Shown piece by piece: positions 1 through 4,842 of a stretch of DNA of 7,063 bases; the first letter of the stretch is position 1; every line of letters begins with the position of its first letter. This DNA comes from a candidate division WWE3 bacterium RIFOXYC2_FULL_42_13 (lineage in GTDB: Bacteria; Patescibacteriota; WWE3; UBA101185; UBA10185), in assembly GCA_001773255.1 (NCBI GenBank), contig MEWF01000008.1:1526-8588 (forward strand). The letters are read 5' to 3'. The notes beneath the pieces were generated by a model that was not told the origin of the DNA, searched no databases, and saw only the letters and a list, made by a program, of their open reading frames with translations. Both the position numbers and the translations under genes were made by a program.

Positions 1-1
1 T

Positions 2-1348
2 GTAAAGGATTCTTCGGGAAACGAGTACCACCTTCGTTCAGGTCCAGCCGGTTCCGGTCCTACCGGTGCGGAGATAGGTAAATTCGGTTATGCGGGATAT
101 TTTGACGGCGTAAACGATTATCTTCAGGATCCCACTAACGCCGACCTTTCGATTAACACCGAAGATTTCACTATTTCCGCATGGCTGTACAAGGCTACCC
201 CCGCAAGTACAGATGTGGTTGTTGCCAAAAAGGTTACTACCGCAACTACCGACCCGGGTTACTATCTTTATGTAAGCAGTACGGGATTTCTTAGATTCTA
301 CATATCAGACGGTACGGACCAGCTTCTATTATCAGATCCAACGGCGATGCCGCTTAACCAATGGGCACATGTGGGAGTTGTCGTTGACCGGGATTCTTCG
401 GCTAATACCGATATTTATGTCAACGGTATAAAAAGAGGGTCTTCACTGACCTGTTCTCCGTGCAGCCCTACAGGAACCATTGCTGATATAGGTAACATAA
501 ACCCCGTAACGGCAACCGATTTCACCGTCGGCGCTCAACCGGCCGGAAACACAAACTACGAAGGCAGGATCGATAACCTTATTTTATACACATACGCCCG
601 AACTCCCCAACAAATAAATTGGGAGTATAACAGAGGAGAGGCAATATATAACTATAAATTCAATGAGTGCTCAGGAAACACTGCGAACAACTCAGGTTTA
701 AACTCAAACGGAACCGCTGTGGGTGTAAATCTAACCATTTATCCCCAGGCATCGGGTAACACAACTGTGGGAACATGCGCGGGTTCCGCAAATGAAATGT
801 GGTACGGAGGAACCGACGGTAAATTTAACGGAAGCCTGGATTTTGACGGAACCGATGATTATTTGGCAAGTGCAAATACAGTTCTATTTACATCGGCAAC
901 ATCGCAACCATACAACAATTTCTCATTCGGTGCATGGGTCAATCCTGCGACCAACCCCACTTCAGACACGATAATTCATAAGAATAATGAGTTCAGGCTT
1001 ACCACTAACTCATCCAACATACCGCAGTGTGAGATTTATTACGGTTCCTGGCAAACGGCCGCTGTAGCAACAACCGCCCTGTCTACAAGTACATGGTCCC
1101 ATGTGTTCTGTACATACGACGGATCTAATATAAAAATATATGTAAACGGCGAGCTTAAAGGAACTCAGGCCGAGACGGATTCGGTTTATTCGACGAGTGC
1201 CACTGCGTTAAATATTGGCCGGGATTCTGCGGGTTCAGGATATTTTGACGGAAAAATAGACGAAGTGACAATACATTCGACCGCACTTAATGCGACTCTC
1301 GTGAAGCTTTTGTACAACGAAAATGCCGCATTAAGATTCGGACAATGA
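2..1348 (+). CDS. LamG/concanavalin A-like jellyroll domain protein, C-terminal part (5' end outside window)
   Basis: The frame is open from base 2 to the TGA at 1346-1348, giving 448 visible codons. The GTG at 215 falls inside a domain and is not the start. Two LamG-type (Laminin_G_3-like) jellyroll modules are visible. The first runs from about residue 29 (YAGYFDGVNDYL) to GRIDNLILYTYAR. The second runs from GSLDFDGTDDYL to FDGKIDEVTIHSTAL near the C-terminus. Each shows the usual order: FDGxxDYL strand, FxxxAWV/L strand, a W-H/A-HV strand, IYVNGxxKG, and G-x-IDxxxI. The linker carries YNRGEAIYNYKFNECSGNTA and a GTCAG cysteine. Such domains bind glycans or protein ligands on secreted proteins. 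The protein stops just after the second module with no LPXTG motif, membrane segment or basic tail, so any anchor lies in the missing N-terminal part. The ligand cannot be told from sequence. The domain call is firm; surface location is inferred. Confidence 0.85.
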   Translation, partial: VKDSSGNEYHLRSGPAGSGPTGAEIGKFGYAGYFDGVNDYLQDPTNADLSINTEDFTISAWLYKATPASTDVVVAKKVTTATTDPGYYLYVSSTGFLRFYISDGTDQLLLSDPTAMPLNQWAHVGVVVDRDSSANTDIYVNGIKRGSSLTCSPCSPTGTIADIGNINPVTATDFTVGAQPAGNTNYEGRIDNLILYTYARTPQQINWEYNRGEAIYNYKFNECSGNTANNSGLNSNGTAVGVNLTIYPQASGNTTVGTCAGSANEMWYGGTDGKFNGSLDFDGTDDYLASANTVLFTSATSQPYNNFSFGAWVNPATNPTSDTIIHKNNEFRLTTNSSNIPQCEIYYGSWQTAAVATTALSTSTWSHVFCTYDGSNIKIYVNGELKGTQAETDSVYSTSATALNIGRDSAGSGYFDGKIDEVTIHSTALNATLVKLLYNENAALRFGQ

Positions 1349-1399
1349 TGTAATTAGAAAATCGCGTTAAGAACTTTTCTTATTTCATATCCTGACATA

Positions 1400-1714
1400 T
1401 TGAACAAGGCAACCGTCCGTGCTATTTTCGAAAAACATATGAGACTAGAAAAGTCTGCAAACAATTCCGACTTTGATATTGAAAAGGCGTTGTTGAAAAT
1501 ACAAAGTAGGCTTGATGTTCACAGTAGAGATATAAAACAGCTGAAAGAAAATTTCATAAAGCTAAGCGGCTCACTCTCCTTTATCTATGGGGAGCTTTTT
1601 AAGTTAAAACAAAAAGTCGACGAAATAGACGCCAGAACCATAAACTTCCCCCAACTTTACAATAACGTAGACGCGTTGGTCGGGGGAATAAAAGAAAGAG
1701 GCAAAAACTTTTAA
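1400..1714 (+). CDS. Small coiled-coil hypothetical protein
   Basis: I do not recognise this protein. It has at most 104 residues, is rich in Lys, Glu and Asp, and has no membrane segment or signal peptide. Residues about 27-77 have spaced Leu/Ile/Val (IEKALLKIQSRL, DIKQLKENFIKL, ELFKLKQKVDEI), which suggests one long amphipathic helix or coiled coil. The start is uncertain. TTG at 1400 is the first usual start after the in-frame TAG at 1355-1357, and ATG at 1439 would give 91 residues. Neither has a clear Shine-Dalgarno sequence. It lies 51 bases after the LamG gene on the same strand and could share its transcript. Its base composition looks more A+T-rich than the LamG gene. The TAA at 1712-1714 sits in the loop of a hairpin. 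Coding is supported by a sensible amphipathic protein pattern and no better frame, but it remains hypothetical. Confidence 0.6.
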   Translation: MNKATVRAIFEKHMRLEKSANNSDFDIEKALLKIQSRLDVHSRDIKQLKENFIKLSGSLSFIYGELFKLKQKVDEIDARTINFPQLYNNVDALVGGIKERGKNF

Positions 1715-1726
1715 TCTTTGCCTCTT
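1696..1726 (-). terminator. Intrinsic terminator for the Rho-like gene, overlapping the end of the convergent gene
   Basis: A perfect 10-bp inverted repeat, AAGAGGCAAA (1696-1705) and TTTGCCTCTT (1717-1726), encloses an 11-base loop. Read on the - strand it is followed at once by a T-rich run (CTTTCTTTTATT, bases 1695 down to about 1684). It lies about 40 bases past the stop of the Rho-like gene, so it fits a Rho-independent terminator for that transcript. On the + strand the hairpin is followed by AAAACTG, so it would be a weaker terminator for the coiled-coil gene, whose last codons form the left arm. Only three G/C pairs stiffen each arm's core, so efficiency may be modest. Confidence 0.6.
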
Positions 1727-1765
1727 AAAACTGAAAACACACTTTCCGAATAAAACGAACATTGT

Positions 1766-3118
1766 TTAGTACTTAGGAAGTGGGTTGTCCTTAGCATACT
1801 TCAGCAGTATCTCGTGTGCCTTAGAAGAATCCCTGCTCCCTACATCTTCCCTCATTTTCTTCTTAACCGTCTCCATTTCCTTGCGTTGATCTTCGCTCCG
1901 AAAATCTCTCCCGTCAGGAAACCTGGTGTAAGTCTCGGACTCGTTAACAGAGATCCAGGGTCTTTGCAAGGTTGGTATTTTCACCAGTCTGCAGATTCCT
2001 GTCGTCGAGCTGTCTGAAGTTTCCTGGTCAACAACTGACTCGGATGTCTTTTTGTTGTCTGACGCCGAAAGGACGGTGCCAATAATGGTCAGGGATCGAC
2101 TTGCTCCGTATGATCCGTGTGTCCCAAACTTCTTTGCGATCATTTCCGTAATGCTATCACGGTAAAGTCCGCCGGAGATCATACCACTGTCTTTGTCGGC
2201 ATAATGAGATGCGGTATGCGCAGCGACGGTTCGGCTAATGGCGTCAAACAGCACGACAACGTGATAGCCGATCGCAGTTAATCGCTGTGCTCTTTTCATA
2301 ACAAACCCTGTCAAATCAACCTGCGTGTCGGGGTTTGTATCCCATGGAGCTTTATAGTTTTCTGCGCGAACACCCTTGTCTTTGTACTTTTCCAGAACCT
2401 CGCGGTATTGCGCCGCATCTTCCGGCCTGTCTCCGATGTAAGCCATGAGGATATAAAGTCTTTCGTCTTCCAACGATAACTTTAAACAGGCATCATAAAC
2501 TTTCACCAGGATCCATGTTTTACCTGAACCGCCGGGAGCTATAAACCAATAGCTCGATCCCAGACCGATGGGTGCCATCAAAGTGACCACTCTAAGATCA
2601 AAATCGCCGAATTTTTCTATCATCAACGGTTCTAAAGGATAGTCGCTTTGAAATTCCGAAAGATCGGGTTTCCATTCTCGGAAAACTTTGGGGTCTTCAC
2701 ACCCATTCACCGATTTAATGAAAACTATATTTTCGGAAATACCGAACTCTACACGGTCTCCTTCCGTTAAACCGTAGTACGCGGATACATATTCGGGAAT
2801 TTCAAGACCTCTCATACCCGACCGATCTTTTGAGTTTGTGTAATGTATATCCTTCTTGGGCGTCAGCTGGACACCGTCGGGAGTAGAAATACCCCAGTAA
2901 TATGTGTCCGCTCCTCCCACAAGTGCAAACTCTTTCGAACGTGTTAGGATCACAGGTTTGCTAAATTCGAGGAAAATACTCGGGTCGTGGATGGCTACTG
3001 TTGCGGGATACTTAGGTTCCTCGTTACTGTTACGCCTGTTTTTTGCAGGTTTGTACAGAGGTTTCTCCAGACTTGTCAGCTCTTTTTGCAGAATAAACCC
3101 TTCCAACCGTTTTTTCAT
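1766..3118 (-). CDS. Divergent Rho-type transcription termination factor / Rho-like hexameric ATPase
   Basis: The protein has 450 residues from the ATG at 3118, chosen because AAGGAG lies 5 bases upstream; the frame is open to a TTG at 3199 but that start has no such site. Rho is a ring-shaped RNA-dependent ATPase that releases RNA polymerase. Order of motifs: RNA-binding OB-like region around residues 70-140 (LEIPEYVSAYYGLTEGDRV resembles the IYVSPSQIRRFxLRTGD part of Rho); Rho-like entry IEKFGDFDLRVVTLMAPIGLG; Walker A APGGSGKT (194-201); YIGDRPED (228-234), matching LIDERPEE; Walker B VVVLFDAISR (287-296, Asp292); SGMISGG (311-317), matching the Q-loop SGKVLTGG; and SLTIIGTVL (342-350). 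Odd points: the catalytic Glu of the DERPEE motif aligns with Asp230, the Q-loop is one residue short and lacks its Lys, and FGAARN is replaced by FGTHGS. A candidate arginine finger is Arg399 (TYTR). It may be a Rho paralogue with another role. Family membership is firm; ordinary termination function is not. Confidence 0.85.
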   Translation of the reverse strand: MKKRLEGFILQKELTSLEKPLYKPAKNRRNSNEEPKYPATVAIHDPSIFLEFSKPVILTRSKEFALVGGADTYYWGISTPDGVQLTPKKDIHYTNSKDRSGMRGLEIPEYVSAYYGLTEGDRVEFGISENIVFIKSVNGCEDPKVFREWKPDLSEFQSDYPLEPLMIEKFGDFDLRVVTLMAPIGLGSSYWFIAPGGSGKTWILVKVYDACLKLSLEDERLYILMAYIGDRPEDAAQYREVLEKYKDKGVRAENYKAPWDTNPDTQVDLTGFVMKRAQRLTAIGYHVVVLFDAISRTVAAHTASHYADKDSGMISGGLYRDSITEMIAKKFGTHGSYGASRSLTIIGTVLSASDNKKTSESVVDQETSDSSTTGICRLVKIPTLQRPWISVNESETYTRFPDGRDFRSEDQRKEMETVKKKMREDVGSRDSSKAHEILLKYAKDNPLPKY

Positions 3119-3123
3119 TTCAT

Positions 3124-3129
3124 CTCCTT
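3124..3129 (-). promoter_or_regulatory. Shine-Dalgarno site of the Rho-like gene
   Basis: On the - strand AAGGAG is followed by five bases (ATGAA) and then ATG at 3118-3116. This strong site fixes the start at the internal Met and excludes the 27-residue extension up to 3199. An ATG that overlaps the spacer (3123-3121) is in another frame and not used. Confidence 0.85.
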
Positions 3130-3257
3130 TCTCCGGATTGATTTTTCCTTCCCTTATTGGGATAGGCTCCGAACTAACGTAATAATAGTAAAACGTCAAT
3201 TCGCAACCTACCCGGATTACGTTTTGTGTTTCGAAGACACCTTATAAATAAACTTGC

Positions 3258-3299
3258 GTGGGGAAAGGATGAGAATATTTCCATCACCTCTTTCCCCAC
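3258..3299 (-). terminator. Long hairpin in the leader of the Rho-like gene (terminator or attenuator candidate)
   Basis: A perfect 10-bp inverted repeat, GTGGGGAAAG (3258-3267) and CTTTCCCCAC (3290-3299), encloses 22 bases in which GATG (3268-3271) can also pair with CATC (3282-3285). On the - strand the arm ends in CCCCAC and is followed by GCAAGTTTATTTATAAGG, which is T-rich but not a clean U-run. It lies 73 bases after the stop of the membrane-protein gene and about 140 bases before the ATG of the Rho-like gene. It may end the upstream transcript, or act as an attenuator or RNA stabiliser. Known rho genes are often autoregulated in their leaders; whether that applies here is inference. 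Confidence 0.45.
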
Positions 3300-3372
3300 A
3301 TTGTGAAATCCTTAAATACCGGATTTGCTTTAGGTCTACTTCATTATCTGCGGAAAACTGCGACGGTAAATA

Positions 3373-4554
3373 TTACGCGTCGCCATTCCGCGAGAAGTAG
3401 GATGAAACGTCCACATCTTCAGGTTCATCAGCAGTGACTGTGTCGCCGGATATCACAGCAGCTGGTTCCTCGAGAAGGTTACCTTCCTCGTCATAAAGAC
3501 CGGGGTCTTCTACCCGATGCAGATCGTATGTTTTCTGAGGTTCATTAACTTTCATGAACCGCTCAGTATACAACCTGGCTGCCTCTTCGGTGTGACCGCG
3601 GCTCCAGTTATCATCATCCGGCTTTCCGACCTCCATTTTTATTACTTCCTGATCGATGAATCTTTGTCTTTCACTGAGCATTATCGACTTTCGGCTTAAG
3701 TTATCCAAAAGTCGGATCAGACCGGATCCGTGATCGACCCAGGTAATAGTATCCTGCGCTTCGTTAGATTTAGACCTCAGGAACAAAGTCCGTATGTTTT
3801 TCTTCTTGGACAGCCATGCTGTGTAGCGGTCCCGAAGCCAGGAAGTTTTTATCGACGGATCAAATCTTTGCGGATCTGCGGAAACCTGCTTTTCAAGTAT
3901 TTCGCTCATTGGAGTAGTCGAAATTTCCGGCCGGCTTCCCGATCCGAAAAGGAGATCGAAAAAGTTTGTCTCCACCGTTACGTACTTAACAACAGTGGTG
4001 AAAATCACCAGTTTAAGATGAAGTCTCCTCCACTCCTTTAAGCAATATGACCATGCGATCGCCACGGAGTTGACCAGAACGATCAGAACAAGCGACAGCA
4101 ACAGTTGCGGTTTTCCAAGGAGTGAAGTTACTAGCAGTGTCAGTCCTCCTGTTACGATGCTCGCTAAAAATACTGAAGGAACTTTTAGTGTAGCCATTTC
4201 CCAAACAACAGTTCCCAAGTAACTTTGGGGGACAACTTTTTCTAGTCTCTCTCCGGGAGCCGTTCTGTAAGTGTCAGTTTTTCCTGCCTCAGGAAGCCAA
4301 CCCTTATCAAAGAGTTTGAATAAGGTCCTCTTAACGCGGTTGGCAAACCAGAATGCGAAGAATTGGCTGATAATTGTCGTGGCCACAAGAGAAACAAAAT
4401 ACATGAATATTGTTCTACCTTGCGGCAATACCACCTCTGATAAAAAAGGCACATCGACACCTAGCATGTTCATCGCAAAAACAAAAAACCCGAATGTTGC
4501 ACACAGCGTTAAACTGAATAACACTATGGCGGGTCCTACTTTGTTTGACTCCAT
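3373..4554 (-). CDS. Four-pass inner membrane protein of unknown family with long cytoplasmic tail
   Basis: I do not recognise the family. The protein has 393 residues from ATG 4554, chosen because AAGGAGG lies five bases upstream; the frame runs open to TTG 4659, adding a Lys/Arg-rich stretch that I take as untranslated. Hydrophobic segments are at about residues 6-31, 47-72, 125-147 and 150-172. Basic residues follow segments 2 and 4 (NRVKRTLFK; KEWRRLHLK), so both ends should be cytoplasmic, with a 50-residue cytoplasmic loop between segments 2 and 3. Residues about 178-204 (KLVIFTTVVKYVTVETNFF) may be an amphipathic or re-entrant helix. The last 170 or so residues are soluble, with charged helices and an acidic tail (TADEPEDVDVSSYF). 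It lies between a wall hydrolase and a Rho-like ATPase, so a scaffold or channel part of an envelope complex is possible, but only context points there. No Walker motif or catalytic motif was seen. Confidence 0.75.
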   Translation of the reverse strand: MESNKVGPAIVLFSLTLCATFGFFVFAMNMLGVDVPFLSEVVLPQGRTIFMYFVSLVATTIISQFFAFWFANRVKRTLFKLFDKGWLPEAGKTDTYRTAPGERLEKVVPQSYLGTVVWEMATLKVPSVFLASIVTGGLTLLVTSLLGKPQLLLSLVLIVLVNSVAIAWSYCLKEWRRLHLKLVIFTTVVKYVTVETNFFDLLFGSGSRPEISTTPMSEILEKQVSADPQRFDPSIKTSWLRDRYTAWLSKKKNIRTLFLRSKSNEAQDTITWVDHGSGLIRLLDNLSRKSIMLSERQRFIDQEVIKMEVGKPDDDNWSRGHTEEAARLYTERFMKVNEPQKTYDLHRVEDPGLYDEEGNLLEEPAAVISGDTVTADEPEDVDVSSYFSRNGDA

Positions 4555-4559
4555 TATCT

Positions 4560-4566
4560 CCTCCTT
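4560..4566 (-). promoter_or_regulatory. Shine-Dalgarno site of the four-pass membrane protein gene
   Basis: AAGGAGG on the - strand is followed by AGATA and then ATG at 4554-4552. This near-perfect site decides the start and makes the 35-residue upstream in-frame extension unlikely to be translated. Confidence 0.88.
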
Positions 4567-4585
4567 TCGATAGTTTGATTTGTAG

Positions 4586-4602
4586 CGCCTTTTATTAAGG
4601 CG
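4586..4602 (-). repeat. Small hairpin upstream of the ribosome site
   Basis: CGCCTT (4586-4591) and AAGGCG (4597-4602) are perfect complements with a five-base loop. The right arm (GGCG) could pair instead with CGCC at 4607-4610, so this hairpin competes with the neighbouring one. It ends about 20 bases upstream of the Shine-Dalgarno site. Confidence 0.45.
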
Positions 4603-4606
4603 GTTA

Positions 4607-4645
4607 CGCCGGAAAAACTTCCACTTAATGAAAATTTTACCGGCG
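4607..4645 (-). repeat. Extended hairpin in the leader
   Basis: CGCCGG (4607-4612) and CCGGCG (4640-4645) pair perfectly. Inside, after one mismatch, an A run on one side and a T run on the other add about four A-T pairs and then several weaker pairs, leaving a loop of about nine bases. The structure lies within the untranslated in-frame extension of the membrane-protein gene. Confidence 0.45.
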
Positions 4646-4700
4646 CCCGTCTTCCCCAACTTGACGCTACACTGACTTGTATTTTTAAAGTGCGAGTAGA

Positions 4701-4725
4701 CGGTTCGAACTTAAACTTCGGACCG
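4701..4725 (-). repeat. 9-bp stem-loop containing a GTTCGAAC palindrome
   Basis: CGGTTCGAA (4701-4709) pairs with TTCGGACCG (4717-4725) with one G-U or mismatch position and a seven-base loop. The left arm includes the 8-base palindrome GTTCGAAC (4703-4710), which resembles a tRNA T-loop but has no tRNA around it. It may be an RNA hairpin or a protein-binding site. Confidence 0.45.
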
Positions 4726-4732
4726 AAACATC

Positions 4733-4758
4733 AACACTCAAATATTTATTTAAGTGTT
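4733..4758 (-). repeat. Near-perfect 26-base palindrome
   Basis: AACACTCAAATA (4733-4744) and TATTTAAGTGTT (4747-4758) are complementary over 12 positions except one, which on the - strand is a T-G wobble, with only two bases between them. The AT-rich, tightly spaced dyad looks as much like an operator for a dimeric regulator as like an RNA hairpin. It lies about 180 bases upstream of the membrane-protein start. Confidence 0.5.
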
Positions 4759-4770
4759 TATGCTTTAACA

Positions 4771-4792
4771 CAACAAGAAAGTTTTTCTGTTG
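4771..4792 (-). repeat. Short inverted repeat with a bulge
   Basis: CAACA (4771-4775) pairs with TGTTG (4788-4792), and GAAA (4777-4780) pairs with TTTC (4784-4787), leaving one bulged A and a three-base loop. It is weaker than its neighbours and lies just downstream of the hydrolase 3' hairpin. Confidence 0.35.
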
Positions 4793-4801
4793 AGTGAGAA
4801 C

Positions 4802-4842
4802 GGGGCGAGTGAGAGAGAATAAATTCTCCGATCAGTCGCCCC
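4802..4842 (-). repeat. Hairpin over the stop codon of the hydrolase gene
   Basis: GGGGCGA (4802-4808) pairs with TCGCCCC (4836-4842). Inside are a 3-bp block (TGA/TCA, which includes the hydrolase TGA stop at 4834-4832) and a 6-bp block GAGAAT/ATTCTC (4815-4820, 4823-4828). On the - strand it is followed by GTTCTCACTC, without a U-run, so it may be a 3' stabiliser or processing site rather than a classical intrinsic terminator. Confidence 0.45.

Larger units (their letters stand above)
3119..3372 (-). other. Non-coding leader between the membrane-protein gene and the Rho-like gene
   Basis: This 254-base gap holds the Shine-Dalgarno site and the long hairpin listed separately. I found no RNA gene and no convincing coding frame. 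The reading frame of the Rho-like gene is open as far as TTG 3199, but without a ribosome site. A TTGACG at 3199-3194 (- strand) could be a -35 box, but no good -10 follows at the right distance. A gap this long suggests that the Rho-like gene has its own promoter or a regulated leader. Confidence 0.5.
4555..4831 (-). other. Structured non-coding leader before the membrane-protein gene
   Basis: This 277-base gap follows the hydrolase stop. It contains or touches six inverted repeats: 4802-4842, 4771-4792, 4733-4758, 4701-4725, 4607-4645 and 4586-4602. Several are perfect or differ only by G-U pairs. GGCG at 4599-4602 can pair with 4586-4589 or instead with CGCC at 4607-4610, so alternative folds exist 20-50 bases before the ribosome site. 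I recognise no known riboswitch or small RNA family. The region is AT-rich around 4681-4790 and could hold a promoter, but no clear -35/-10 pair was found. Confidence 0.5.

Noticed and set aside
1346..1357. UGA recoded as Gly (as in some CPR lineages), extending the LamG protein past 1348
   Set aside because: Read-through would add only three residues before TAG 1355, and the hydrolase also ends sensibly at TGA with its M23 domain complete; no internal TGA is needed in any gene.
3119..3199. 27-residue N-terminal extension of the Rho-like protein
   Set aside because: The strong AAGGAG five bases before ATG 3118 lies within it, and TTG 3199 has no ribosome site.
3171..3199. Promoter with TTGACG as -35 for the Rho-like gene
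   Set aside because: At 16-18 bases downstream there is no sequence close to TATAAT, so I do not list it as a promoter.
2904..3247. Two overlapping + strand reading frames opposite the 5' part of the Rho-like gene
   Set aside because: They are antisense shadows of a well-supported gene, and their products show no domain pattern.
4555..4659. In-frame 35-residue N-terminal extension of the membrane protein, very rich in Lys/Arg, with a Walker-like GKTGAGK
   Set aside because: The AAGGAGG site is directly before ATG 4554, the TTG at 4659 has no ribosome site, hairpins cross the region, and the Walker-like run lacks the Ser/Thr and the fold around it.
4700..4725. tRNA fragment suggested by GGTTCGAA
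   Set aside because: No matching T stem, anticodon arm or acceptor stem is found around it; it is better explained as a simple stem-loop.
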